Origin: Artemia franciscana
Taxonomy: Eukaryota > Arthropoda > Branchiopoda > Anostraca > Artemiidae
DNA length: 64,000 bases
NCBI RefSeq assembly: GCF_032884065.1
Contig: NC_088872.1
Location: forward strand, 35,374,917-35,438,916
Direction: 5' to 3'
Position 1 is the stretch's first letter. Every line of letters starts with the position of its first letter. The notes under the pieces are model-generated. The model did not search any database. It saw nothing but the letters and a program-made list of their open reading frames with translations, and was not told the origin of the DNA. Shown here one piece after another: positions 34,390-45,204 of the stretch. Made by a program: the position numbers and the translations under genes.

Positions 34390-35799
34390 CAGGGGCGCCA
34401 TTTGGGGGGGGGGGGGCAGGGGTGGGCAAATGCCCACCCCAGATTTTCCAGGGGGCCCAAGCTTCCACCAAAAAGGGTCCTTTGCCGGCCATAATAATAA
34501 CACTATTTGCTATTAACCATTGTAAACTTTGAAAGCAGGTTAGATACATAATCTAATTCTCAAGTTCTGTCAAATTCCCCTTTCCTAGATGATTATATTA
34601 ATATTATAAATTCTGAATATTTGAAGTAATTCCTCTAAGTTGATAGACTAAAATAGGTCAGTTCCTGGCCTATAATGATGGAATCGTTCCTTGTTATCTT
34701 CCAATTGCACTATATAGAAGCAATTACGCGAGCGACGAAATCGCTGTCGCAGCGACTCCATGCCGTTGCCGTCGACTTGGTTATTTCTCGATCGCGCACC
34801 CTGATTCAGGCCACAAGAAGCAAACTCACCGACCTGCGTTCAGATGCTTCGCTTTTCAAGAAGGCTAAAGAGTTTGCAACAGAACTCGAAATTGAAGTAC
34901 CTGCTGTGAATGGACCCGCGAAAAGACCCTCCTCTGTTGGTCAGAAAGGATGATCTTGAAGAATTCAAAAGATCACTAAGCATCGGAAACAATTTGTGAC
35001 AACTTTGACGCTAGGAAAGAATTTCATCGAATCTGGAAATTGGACTACTCCTTTGGCGGATGAAATGAAGCAAGAATACTTCAAAACTTTTGACCGTCTA
35101 CTAGCCGAATTTGACAGAAGGTTCACAGATAACTTGCCAGTGCTGAGTACGCTCGAAGCCTTGGATCCAAGCTCAACCAAGTTTATGGACACAGAGCTGC
35201 TCAAGCTTTTCTCTTCTCTTTACTGCGAGCTGGATATCGACAACATTCTTCTCGAATCTCAAGCTGGTATTGCCAAGCGTTTCTTGCTCAATAAGGAGAA
35301 AAAGCCGGAAAACTTCCTAGACATCGTCGACCATCTTCAGGCATTACCAGTGGTTTATATTTTTTTTTTCTTGTTATGTTTTTCCTTTTTGTAAACATAT
35401 TTGATCTGGAAGATTTCTGCTGAACGGACACTGAGATTTTGGTTACAACCCTCAGCATAACAATGAAGGTTACTTTTACCAACGTATTGTTTACTTAAAT
35501 AAGAGCCAGCCTGTAGTCTGGTTGAATTTTCCACTTTCAGTTTAATCACTTAACCTCTTTGATTGTATTCTTCGTTGTTATAATTAATCTTAGAGGTCAG
35601 TGTGGCTGAGTTCCACATTTGGTTACAGTACATTTTCAAGCAACACATGGGTGCTGAAAATACATTTTTACTTAGAATATTCGATCAATGTGCTGCCAAA
35701 AGCCGGATTTTTCTTACGCGACACAAAGTGAATCGGGGGGGGGGGGGGGGCAGATGGACTTCATGCCCACCCCAAGATTTGGCCCAAATGGCGCCTTTG
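34390..35799 (+). mobile_element. hAT DNA transposon, 1.41 kb, with 8-bp TSD
   Basis: The ends are inverted. The left end is CAGGGGCGCCATTTGGGGG (34390) and the right end is the complement of CAAAGGCGCCATTTGGGCC (to 35799). Next to both is a GGGGTGGGCA stretch. The octamer AATATGGA flanks the element on both sides (34382-34389 and 35800-35807), which is the hAT hallmark. Inside, a remnant of transposase-derived sequence of the ZMYM1/DUF4371 type lies at about 34.68-35.36 kb. Autonomous hATs are usually 2.5-5 kb, so this one is internally deleted. Poly-G tracts next to both ends may be expansions. It sits in intron 3. Confidence 0.9.
34675..35358 (+). pseudogene. hAT transposase remnant (ZMYM1/DUF4371-like)
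   Basis: Two open segments in the same frame (34675-34950 and 34996 onward) are interrupted by TGA codons at about 34951 and 34957. The first includes AITRATKSLSQRLHAVAVDL and SKLTDLRSD. The second includes GNWTTPLADEMKQEYFKTFD, LDPSSTKF and LAEFDRRF. This resembles the helical middle part of hAT transposase-like proteins related to ZMYM1 and DUF4371 (resemblance by pattern only). The N-terminal zinc finger and the C-terminal dimerisation region are missing, so no functional transposase is made. The codon use is less AT-rich than its surroundings, as expected for former coding sequence. Confidence 0.7.
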
Positions 35800-36707
35800 A
35801 ATATGGAACAAAGTTTCTTTTAATTAAAGATAGGATAAATAAACGAAAGAAGTCTACATGCAACGAAATTAAGCAACCTAGATGGGTTTTGTGATTTTTA
35901 ACTAGGCTTGCTGGTGCTCTTTCTTTAATGATTGATAAAATGATCAATGATTAATGATTGAGCCAAAATTGTTGATAATGTACTCTTAAGAAAAGAAAAT
36001 CAAACGTGCCAAATGTTACATTAGAACTGGCCCAATGAAATTTGTTGAAATAAAGCACCACATCAACAAGATAGATACAAAATTTCCCTTTGTCTGATCC
36101 CTTCCCTCTTTTCTCACACACATAATGGAACTGTTTCATTTCAAAGCAAGTTTTAAAAACTTATGAACGGAATTCTGGGAATTTCTATATTTTCCCCCTG
36201 AACAGACATGTTTTTTTTTGTTTTACTATTATTTTCCCCCCAGGAGGGATTGTATTTATCTAGTTGTCACTTTGAAAAAGACTTAATTTTTTAGAGTTAT
36301 AAAGTATAAAGGTGTGAAATATATTGGCTTTTGGTAATCAAAATTATAATTAAAAATATTAAATTTGATTTTCTAATTCTTAGCTTTAAGGTTTTACTTT
36401 GAACAAACTACTTTTATAATGCGTTACTTTTTATAGCCGCTAAGTCTGAAGGCATTAAATATTTTGGTGTTTGATGACTAAGTTCTAAACTGTCGATATT
36501 GTTAAAAAATATCCGTCCAATGCTTCGTTATTGCTCAACAGAACTGAATGCTGGGAGTTTATATCTTATTTTTTTTTCAAGTTGGCTATTGTTTTGTGTT
36601 TTTTTTTGTAGTTTCTCACTTTTTTCATTTTTATATACTTTTACCTTAATTGACATACTTTTCATTGTCTTTAGAAAAATGTTTGTCTCTAAGCTTCTAA
36701 GCTTCAT

Positions 36708-37503
36708 TAAGTAAAAAAAAACAAGTTTTTTCCACTGAAAGTAAAGAGCAACATTAAAATTTAAAATGAACAGAAATTATTACGTATATGAGGGGGTTGC
36801 CCCCTCCTCAACACCTCGCTTTTCACGCTACAGTTTTTCGGCACTTCAGAAAAGTTACTTATTGTTCTAATTAAATGGCTCTTGTGTTTTAGGAATCGTT
36901 TTTAAAGAATTGTGCAAAATTTAAACTTTAGCATAAAGAGTGAGATGTGGGGAGGGGCAACTCTCCTCATATACGTAATAATTCATGTTCGTTTTAAGTT
37001 TTAATGTTGCTCCTTACTTTCAGTTGAACAAAACTGTTTTTTTTAGTTAAGTTCTGATCTTTTTACATAATGCCAGGATACTTTTCGTTTCCGTTAGAAT
37101 GAGCCCTCTTCCGAAGTTCTAGGCCCACTGGGTCGATACGACCCTCGTGGAAAAAAAAAACAACAAACAAATAAACACATATTCGTGATCTTTCTTCTGG
37201 TAAAAATTACAAAATTTCACATTTTTGCAGATATGACTTGAATCCTCTATAGTAGGGTTCTTTGACACGCCGAATCGGATGGGGTAATTTTCATTAAAAT
37301 TCTATTACTTCAAGAGCGTCTTTGTCGCTTTTTCGAAAATCAGACAAATTTTCTCAGGTTCGTAGCTTTTGATGGGTAAACTAAACTTAATGAGACTTAT
37401 ATATTTAGAATCAGCATAATAAGCCAATTATTTTGATATATCTATTGGTATCAAAATCGAGTTGGACCGGTCTTTACTTACAGTTCGTTACCACAAACTA
37501 TCT
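36708..37503 (+). repeat. Palindromic repeat family, copy H (internally deleted)
   Basis: The 5' palindrome (about 36708-37050, with CTGAAAGTAAAGAGCAAC) is followed directly by the 3' third of the element (TTTCCGTTAGAATGAGCCC onward). It ends near CAGTTCGTTACCACAAACT. The middle of the reference is missing. Divergence is higher than in copies E-G. Confidence 0.75.
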
Positions 37504-37609
37504 GATTCCCCATCAAAATCCTAACAGAGATCATTGAAAAATTTATCTTTTTTTCTGTCTTACCAAAAGTATTATATTCATAGAACTTTATAGTATCATG
37601 AAATGCAAT

Positions 37610-38965
37610 TAAACAAATAGAAAAGGCTTTCAACTAAAGCAAGGAGCAAAACAAAGATAAATTACTCAGTATATAAGGGGAACCGCCCCATTCTCAACAC
37701 TTTGCTCATTAAACAATTCTTTTTAGTGCTTTGGAAAATCTTCTTTTGTTCCAATTGCAAAAATTTTAGAAAATAGCCAAACTTAAATAGGTTTCAAATC
37801 TGTTCCTTGCTTTCAGTTAAAAAGCTCTTTTTTATCTCATTTCTGATTGTCTTCCAAATCCTACCCAGGCCTAACCAAGGTATAATTTAAGGTACCGGTC
37901 CCTTAAATCCCTGGTTAATTGATTTAAAATGTGTATATCAATAAGTGTACGTTGATTAGTACCCTGCTCCGTTTAAATTAGCCATTTCAATTTCGGATAA
38001 AATTTGAATATATTTAAAAAATGGTAATTAATAGTGTTTTGGTAAAAAGTATCTGTTAATATTACTGCTAAAGAATTTCGGTTGGATGAAAAGGAGTGTT
38101 ACTGTTTGTATGGATGAAAATTCTGTGACACTCTTGATCTTCTACATAATTGAAGCCATCAAATCCTCTACAATAGAATTTTCTTATCGATAAATACATT
38201 ACATACATTTGCTTTAATACACTGAAGTGCTTCATATAAATTGAAAAAGAAAAATATAACCATTTAGAATTGCTGAAAACTAAGTTCCTAGCAGTATTTG
38301 CCACCCCAAAGAAATTTCCTGGTGAGGCTGATGATGACCTGCCTTGCCTTCTCCACTTCTGTGCTGGTAGATAAGGGAATGTAACATTTGAACTATATAG
38401 AGAAACATTTTAATCAATTCCTACTCCCCCTACCTCTTTCAACGTTTATGCGAAGCCTCATGAAGAGCAAGCAATTTGTCCATTAAAATGTACTTTTTTG
38501 GAATCTACCCTACCCCCACCTAAACAATGACTCACCCCTTCCCCCTCATTATAGCTGATACGCAATTAAAAATCACCAAACCTAGCCAAATTTCATTTAA
38601 AATAAAGCAAATCTGATGTTTTTTTCTGAAAAAAAATGTAAAACTCCACATTTTGAAGATTGGAGCTTGAAACCTCTACGATAAGGTTCTCTAACATTAG
38701 GTATCTGATAAAGGGATTTTCAGTAAGAACACTCACTTTTTGGGGGGTGTTTCTCCTTTTTCTTTTAAATCAGGCAAATTTTCTCAGATTTTTGGTTTTT
38801 GTTGTGTAACAACAAACTCAAAGAATTTTGTATATTTAAAATCAGCATAAAGAGCCAAAACTGCCGGTGTAGCAATTGTCATGAGAATTTCATTTTTAGT
38901 TTTGGTTAATATGGGTCTAACTCACTTTTTACCTCCAGTTTCTTATCCCAAACTATTTGATAAGA
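37610..38965 (+). repeat. Strongly diverged palindromic-repeat remnants
   Basis: The segment 37620-37830 keeps the palindrome outline (CAAGGAGCAAAAC and, inverted, TTCCTTGCTTTCAGTT). The segment 38570-38965 keeps the 3' part (AGCTTGAAACCTCTACGATA, TAAGGTTCTCT, then TACCTCCAGTTTCTTATCCC). Between them is AT-rich sequence with no visible similarity. These are probably one old copy or two. Confidence 0.5.
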
Positions 38966-39704
38966 TACTCTTGTGATGAATTTTCTTGAACCTGTTCATT
39001 TTATTCTGTTAAATAGGACAATAAAAAGAGGTTCAATTTGGCATCTGATTAGTAAGTTTAAATTTAGTTTTTCTATCGCTATTCTATATTTTTTTTTTTA
39101 ATGTCTGAATCTATAAGGGATTTAAGTTCGAGGGGGAGAATTGTCCTTTTACGAAAGAGATATTGATTAAATAAATTGATCCTTTTGCCAGGAATCCTTG
39201 TCGCTTAAAATTTACTGTATTTTGTTTCATTTTGCACGCAGATTTAATTGCTTTTCGATTTGAGAGTTTTTTCCTAAACGTATTTAAAAATAAACTTATT
39301 CCTACGAAAAAAAATCCTGAAATATATTCCCTGTCATCCAACCACCGCTGATATTTTGGCGTCTGGTCCTCCCCCCCCCCGAAAATCTTACGCCGGCGCT
39401 GATGCCACTGACTGATATATTTTGTCATGGTCAACTTGTCATGAAATTAGAAATCACTTTTAGGATAGCATTTGTCAACTCCTGAGTGTGAATGTAATTA
39501 ACATAAGCCCCTAACAAATGTGTGACTTTTTTACGGCTAGCATTACAACAGCAGCTTCTTAGCTAATGCATCCGGTTTCCTTATTTATCTAAGACAATGA
39601 AATTCAGCAGTATCAAACTGTGAACAGTTCAACTATTGGAAACTTCTCAAACTGGCTGTTTAAAAGGAGAATCGTGACCTTCTTTATAATAAGATAACAA
39701 TAAA

Positions 39705-39908
39705 GAAGTTTTTCAACTGAAAGTAAGGAGCGGCATTAAAACTATAAACAAACAAAACTTACTCCGTACGTGAGGGTGAACGGCCACCTCCTCAAACTCC
39801 CGCTCGTTACACTGAAGTTTTTTAGTGCTTTAACAAATCTTCTTGTTCATATTCAATGGCCCTAGTTACAAAGAGTCAAACTACCGTAAAGAGCTTGGTG
39901 TTAAGGCC
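39705..39908 (+). repeat. Palindromic repeat copy J, split by a LINE
   Basis: The left arm begins TCAACTGAAAGTAAGGAGCG. The loop and the start of the right arm (CCGTAAAGAGCTTGGTGTTA) follow, then the copy stops at the LINE. The rest of the arm (TAAGGAGGGGGTTGC) resumes at about 42275. The shared TAAGG is a candidate target duplication of the LINE. Confidence 0.7.
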
Positions 39909-42275
39909 GTTAAGAATTTTAAGAATTTAATTTTAAGAATTTAGGCCGTTAAGAAAGAGGCCAAGGAATTTTACACCTAAATGCCCATGGATGTCTAGAG
40001 GTCTGATCAATGCAACCCATATGAAGGCGTCTTTGTTCAAGGCTGCATGTAAAAGTAAGACACAGGAAGATCTTCTGAAGTATAAACATTACAAAAATGT
40101 GCTCACTTCTTCAGTTCGCTTAGCAAAAAAGCTGTATTTTTCACGTCGAATTAATGAGTGTAAAGGGAATTTGCGCAAGGTTTGGACTGTAATTAATGAA
40201 GCTCTCTCCCGTAAGAAACTCAAACAATCTTCCCCATCTCTTTATAGGAAAGCTGATGGATCTGTTGTGGATAAAAAATCCTTAGCAAGTGCCTTCAATT
40301 CGTATTTCACCACACTTCCCTCAGTTCTCATTCCACCTCTGAGTAGAGTAAGTTGTTTTCCTATGACAGAGAAGTCTTTTTTCCTTTCCCCATGTAGTAC
40401 TACTGAGATTTCTATTATTATTTCTCAACTTCCAAGTAGTTGTTCAGTTGATAGTTTTGGTTTGAGTAATAATGTCCTTAAAAAAATCAGTCAGTTTGTT
40501 TCTCATCCCATCTCACATATAACTAACCTCTCTCTTTCTTCTGGTATTTTTCCTCATTTATTTAAAGTTGCTACCGTTGTACCCTTGCATAAAAAAGGTG
40601 ATTCTTCTCTAATTTCAAATTATAGACCTATTTCTCTTCTTCCCGTCATCTCAAAGGTTGTTGAAAAAGTAGTGTATCGTCGACTCTCTTCATTTGTATT
40701 TAGTACTAATTCGACTGCTGGAAATCCTCTCATCACTAACCATCAGTATGGTTTTCGTCCCTCATTCTCTACCTTGCACGCACTTTCTGATGCAACTGAG
40801 TTTGTGCGTGTTAATCTGGACAAGGGCTTGTGTGTTTTGGGTCTATTTCTCGACTTTTCTAAGGCCTTTGATATGGTTGACCACAATGTTCTTCTGTCTA
40901 AACTATCTTTATTTGGAGTGCATGGAGTCTCACTAGAATGGTTTAGGTCCTACCTCTCAGAGAGATCTCAGTATGTTTTGGTTAACTGTACTTCTTCCTC
41001 TACTTTGCCTGTATTGAAAGGTGTCCCACAAGGCTCTGTGCTTGGTCCACTTTTATTTCTAATTTACATCAATGATTTTGTTGATGGTCTTCATCCCCAT
41101 GTTCACCCTGTTCTTTTTGCTGATGACAGTAACTTTTTCATTGCCTCGGTGGACCTGCCATCTGCCACTTCTATGGCTCAAGGTCTTCTTGATAAAATAA
41201 AGGATTGGTGCTGGTCAAATGGTATGGCTCTTAACAGCCGAAAGAGTGCCATTGTCAACTTCAGGACCCCTTACCGTATGCGAGACGTACAGGAGCCAAT
41301 CACCCTGACTTTTGGGAATGATATTATACCACAAGCTACTGTGGTGAAATTTCTTGGTGTGTATCTTGACTGTTTTCTTTCTTTCAAACCGCATATAACT
41401 CACACCCGTTCCTTAATCCTCCGCCAGTCTTCAATGTTGCACCGGATTAACTCATTTCTTCCTCCTGATATTATGGTTTCTCTTTATTATGCTTTTATTT
41501 ATCCTTACCTTTCTTATTGCTGCTCTGTCTGGGGTAATAATAATAAATCTCTTCTCTGCTCACTTCAAAGAGCCCAAAATAGGGCAGTGAAGGCTACTTT
41601 TCTTCTCCCTCGGCTTTACCCTTCCTCTGATCTTTATAATGATACTGGAATAGCTCCGCTGGATCATATTATAGGTAAAAGTACCCTTTATTTTGCGCAT
41701 TCTGCTTTTCTAGGTACTCTCCCACCGCCCCTACAGCAGTTTTTCTCACGGACAGGCTCAGGTAGGTACTTTTCTTCTTTACGTAATTCTTCTCGACGAT
41801 TTATTTTACCAAAACGATCTTCTACAGCAAGCCAGAGGTCTCCAGTATATCAATCAATTCTATTATGGAACTCCATCCCTTCGGATGTCCCTCTTTTTCT
41901 TTCTGCAAAGGCATTATTTCGTCGGGTATTTCCAATTCAATAATTTTTCTCTCTTTATTAATCCTTTCCTAATTTGTATGTCTCTTCTCTTCTTTTAAAA
42001 TCATTTTCAGCTATATGTTAATCTCCTTCTAAATCTTCTATCTGTTAAATATCCTATCTATTCAATGTCCTTGTCTTGTTCCAGTGTTTTTTTTTTCTTT
42101 TTTTTCTTTTTTTTTTTCTTTTTTTTTTTTTGTATATATTTTATAGTAGTGTTTTATTCTTGTTCTCTGTGGTCCATTACAAGCAAAGCTTCTTGGGCCT
42201 AGTAACCACTTTACTTTTGTAATAGTTTTTTCTTTTAGTATCAATAAATTGATTGATTGATTGATTGATTGATTG
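39909..42275 (+). mobile_element. Non-LTR retrotransposon, 5'-truncated, recent
   Basis: It lies inside copy J of the palindromic repeat and ends in a short tail of ATTG units after AATAAA at 42242. The tail replaces poly(A), as in several LINE groups. The 5' end carries a jumbled TTTTAAGAATTTA duplication (39909-39955), as often seen at LINE 5' junctions. The endonuclease and ORF1 are missing. The RT frame is open over 650 codons, so the insertion is young. Because the direct repeat TAAGG (or slightly longer) can be read at both junctions, I regard the limits as good to within a few bases. Motifs place it in the broad CR1/L2/Jockey/I group. The clade is not determined. Confidence 0.85.
39991..41943 (+). 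CDS. LINE reverse transcriptase (ORF2 C-terminal 650 aa)
   Basis: The frame is open from before the first Met (it reads PWMSRGLINATHMK across the start) to TAA at 41941-41943. RT motifs follow in order: NYRPISLLPVISKVVEK at about residue 209, QYGFRPSFSTLHAL near 251, LDFSKAFDMVDH near 286, GVPQGSVLGPLLFLIYIND near 344, LFADDSNFF near 374 and VKFLGVYLD near 452. The C-terminal region includes YPYLSYCCSVWG and RSPVYQSILLWNSIP. The FADD is the catalytic box. It would copy its own RNA by target-primed reverse transcription, but the endonuclease half has been lost with the 5' end, so this copy is not expected to move. The absence of stops suggests a recent insertion into intron 3. Confidence 0.9.
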   Translation: MSRGLINATHMKASLFKAACKSKTQEDLLKYKHYKNVLTSSVRLAKKLYFSRRINECKGNLRKVWTVINEALSRKKLKQSSPSLYRKADGSVVDKKSLASAFNSYFTTLPSVLIPPLSRVSCFPMTEKSFFLSPCSTTEISIIISQLPSSCSVDSFGLSNNVLKKISQFVSHPISHITNLSLSSGIFPHLFKVATVVPLHKKGDSSLISNYRPISLLPVISKVVEKVVYRRLSSFVFSTNSTAGNPLITNHQYGFRPSFSTLHALSDATEFVRVNLDKGLCVLGLFLDFSKAFDMVDHNVLLSKLSLFGVHGVSLEWFRSYLSERSQYVLVNCTSSSTLPVLKGVPQGSVLGPLLFLIYINDFVDGLHPHVHPVLFADDSNFFIASVDLPSATSMAQGLLDKIKDWCWSNGMALNSRKSAIVNFRTPYRMRDVQEPITLTFGNDIIPQATVVKFLGVYLDCFLSFKPHITHTRSLILRQSSMLHRINSFLPPDIMVSLYYAFIYPYLSYCCSVWGNNNKSLLCSLQRAQNRAVKATFLLPRLYPSSDLYNDTGIAPLDHIIGKSTLYFAHSAFLGTLPPPLQQFFSRTGSGRYFSSLRNSSRRFILPKRSSTASQRSPVYQSILLWNSIPSDVPLFLSAKALFRRVFPIQ

Positions 42276-42305
42276 TAAGGAGGGGGTTGCTTTGGTGTTC
42301 TCAAT
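42276..42305 (+). repeat. Right remainder of palindromic repeat copy J
   Basis: The sequence AAGGAGGGGGTTGC continues the palindrome arm interrupted at 39908. It then leaves the family within about 30 bp. Confidence 0.5.
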
Positions 42306-42540
42306 GAAGCACCTCTATTAGCTTCTGTGACGCTCAGTCACATTATCGACAATTGTGGATATTGATATCCGTCGTTTTTATTTATTGGTTTTGGATTTTA
42401 TTTGGTTTTAGGTTCATTGTAGGTTTTATCTTTGTTTTACCAGCGTTAAAAACGCCTCGTTTAATTTAGGCGAAATATCCACGTTGTTTTAGTTTTTATG
42501 GCACTTGGTATTAACCAAGTGACATATAGCAATCGCCAAT

Positions 42541-42585
42541 TCTGTCGGTCTGTCTGTCTGTCTGTCGGTCTGTCTGTCTCTCGGT
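42541..42585 (+). repeat. (CTGT)n / (CGGT)n microsatellite
   Basis: A run of TCTG and TCGG tetramers forms part of the 5' region of the 2.4-kb insertion. Confidence 0.9.
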
Positions 42586-42588
42586 CCC

Positions 42589-44770
42589 GGTTTTGCTACT
42601 TTAGGCACTTCCAGGTAAGCTAGGACGATGAAATTTGGCAAGCGTATCAGGGACCGGACCAGATTAAATTAGAAATAGTCGTTTTCTCGATTTGACCATC
42701 TGGGGGGGAGTAGGGGGCAGGTTAATTCGCAAAAAATAGAAAAAATGAAGTATTTTTAACTTATGAGTGGGTGATTGGATCTTAATGAAATTTGATATTT
42801 GGAATGATATTGTGTCTCAAAGCTCTTATTTTAAATCCCGACCGGACCTGATGACATTGGGGGGAGTTGGAGGGGGGAAACCTAAAGTCCCGGTTTTGCT
42901 ACTTTAGGTACTTCCAGGTAAGCTAGGACGATGAAATTTGGCAAGCGTATCAGGGACCAGACCATATTAAATTAGAAATAGTCGTTTTCCCGATTTGAAC
43001 ATCTGGGGGGGGGGGGGGAAGTGGGGGGCCGGTTAATTCGGAAAAAATAGAAAAAATGAAGTATTTTTAACTTATGAGTGGGTGATTGGATCTTAATGAA
43101 ATTTGATGTTTGGAATGATATTGTGTCTCAGAGCTCTTATTTTAAATCCCGACCGGATCTGATGAAATTGGGGGGAGTTGGAGGGGGAAACCTAAAATCT
43201 TGGAAAACACTTAGAGTGGAGGGATCGGGATGAAACTTGATGGGAAAAATAAGCGCAAGTCCCAGATACATGATTGACATAATCGGAACTGATTCGCTCT
43301 CTTTGGGGTAGTTGGGGGGGGGGGGAGTAATTCTTAAAAATTAGAAAAAATGAGGTATTTTCAACTTACGAACGGGTGATCAGATCTCAATGAAATTTGA
43401 TCCTTTGAAGGATATCGTGTCTTAGAGCTCTTATTTTATAACCAGAACGGATCCGCTCTCTTTGGGGTAGTTGGAGGGGGGTTAATTCTGAAAAATTAGA
43501 AAAAATGAGCTATTTTTAACTTACGAACGGGTGACTGGATCTCCATGAAATTTGATATTTAGAAGGATATCGTGTCTCAAAGCTCTTATTATAAATCCTG
43601 ACCGGATCTGGTGACATTGGGGGAAGTTTGGGGTGGGGAAACCTAAAATGATGGAAAACGCTTAGATTGGAGGGATTGGGATGAAACTTGGTTGGAAAAA
43701 TAAGCAGAAGTCTTGCATACGTGATTTACATAATTTGAACGGATCCGCTCAATTTGGGGGGGGGGGGGTAATTCTGAAAAATAAGAAAAAAATGACGTAT
43801 TTATAACTTACGATGGAGTGATCGGATCTTCATGAAACTTCATATTTAGAAGGACCTCGTAACTCAGATATCTTATTTTAAATCTCAACCGGATCAAGCG
43901 TAACTGGGGGGGGGGCAGTTGAGGGGACCGGAAATCTTAGTGAGAGGATGAAACTGGTGAGATCAGGATGAAACTGGATGGGAAGAATAGAAACCTGTCT
44001 AAGATACGTGACTGACATAACTGGACCGGATCTGCTCTCTTTGGTGGAATTGGGGGGGGGGGTATTTTGAAAATTGAGGTATTTGTAACTTACGAAAGGT
44101 TGACCAGATCTTAATGAAATTTGATATTTAGAAGGATCTTGTGCTTTAAAGTTCTAATTTCAAATTCCGACCAGATCCTGTGACATTCGGTGGAGTTGGA
44201 GGGGGAAACCGGAATTCTTGGAAAACATGAAAATTGGGGTATTTTTATCTTACGAAAAGATGATCGGATCGTAATGAAATTTGATTTTTAGAAGGAATTC
44301 ATGTCTCAGAGCTCTTATTTCAAATCCCGACCAGATCTTTTGACATTGGGGGGAGTTGGAGGGGGAAATCTTGGAAAAACACTTGGAGTGGAGGAATCGG
44401 GATGAAGCTTGGTGGATAGAATAAACAAATGTCCTTGATACGTGATTGACAGAATCGTACTGGATTCGCTCTCTTTGGGGGAGTTGGGGGGAGGGGTTCA
44501 GTGATTTGGCGAGTTTGGTGCTTCTGGACGTGCTAGGGCGATGAAAATTGGTAGGCATGTCAGGGAGCTGCACAATTTGACTTGATAAAGTCGTTTTCCC
44601 AGATTCGACCATCTGGGGGGCAAAAGGGAGAAGAAAAATTAGAAAAAATTAGGTATTTATAACTTACGAGTGGGTGATCGGATCTTAATAAATTTTGATA
44701 TTTAGAAGGACTTTGTGACTCAGAGCTCTTATTTTAAATCTTGACCGGCATTAAGCCTCTTATTTTCCTT
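42589..44770 (+). repeat. Degenerate tandem repeat block (303-bp and ~140-bp units)
   Basis: Two near-identical units beginning GGTTTTGCTACTTTAGG start at 42589 and 42892, 303 bp apart. Inside and beyond them, a shorter module recurs at least eight times to about 44700. It includes TGATCGGATCTTAATGAAAT then TTGATATTT, a CTCAGAGCTCTTATTTTAAA phrase, and ACCGGATC with a poly-G run. Units become more diverged to the right. Open frames across it, including one of 120 codons at 44250-44612 on the minus strand, are by-products of the repeat. Confidence 0.8.
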
Positions 44771-44959
44771 TTTAAATCAATCTATTGATTCATAGAATTT
44801 TGTTAGAGCTCATACCATATGATCTCTTGGCTCTTAGCTCTTCTCGCCTCGTCACAAGTGCCACATGAGCTCTTAGCTCTTGTTATCTTTCCTTTCTACT
44901 GGCTGTGGTCCCGTTTGTTTCTCCATTGTTGAGATTTCTCTCTTTGTTTTTTTTTGTCA

Positions 44960-45200
44960 GGACTACTTAGGACTGCGATTACGACTACTTGCGGCGGCGA
45001 AGGGGACTGTTTGTAACTGTGACTACCTGTGACTGCATTCGTGACTATTGGCTGAGACTGGACTACTTATGACTGCCATTGCGACTACTTGCGAGTAATA
45101 CTACTACTTCTCTGAGTATGACTGTAATTGCTACTACTACTTCTACTGCTGTTACTACTGCAACAAGAGAAACAACAACTACTGCTACTATTACCACTAC
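44960..45200 (+). repeat. ACT-rich imperfect minisatellite and triplet tract
   Basis: Phrases of the type GGACTACTTRTGACTGC and ATTRCGACTACTTGCG repeat from 44960 to about 45110. They then pass into an ACT/ACA triplet-rich tract. It is non-coding, probably one decaying array. Confidence 0.65.
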
Positions 45201-45204
45201 TATT

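Larger units (their letters stand above)
42380..44960 (+). mobile_element. Foldback-family relic split by a 2.4-kb repeat-filled insertion
   Basis: The left border (42400-42492) with GGCGAAATATCCACGTTGTT and the right border (44886-44960) with TTTCCTTTCTACTGGC and CTCTCTTTGTT match continuous sequence in the right arm at 31.9-32.1 kb. So about 2.4 kb (42493-44885) has been inserted. The insert starts ATGGCACTTGG, then a hairpin CACTTGGT/ACCAAGTG, and ends with CAAGTGCCACAT. Its two ends therefore share the inverted motif TGGCACTTG. The interior has a CTGT microsatellite and long degenerate tandem repeats, with no protein coding. This resembles non-autonomous elements that carry minisatellites, but its class is undetermined. 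Confidence 0.65.

Noticed and set aside
34037-34549. 170-codon minus-strand frame
   Set aside because: It runs across the left end of the hAT, including its poly-G tract and TIR, and is Phe/Leu-rich from T/A-rich DNA. It is a by-product.
39360-39410. Right end of a hAT-like element (GCCGGCGCTGATGCCACTG)
   Set aside because: The reverse complement looks like a hAT terminus followed by a G-run, but no matching left end or target duplication was found.
44250-44612. 120-codon minus-strand frame
   Set aside because: It lies wholly inside the degenerate tandem repeats at 42.6-44.8 kb, and its pattern follows the repeat units.
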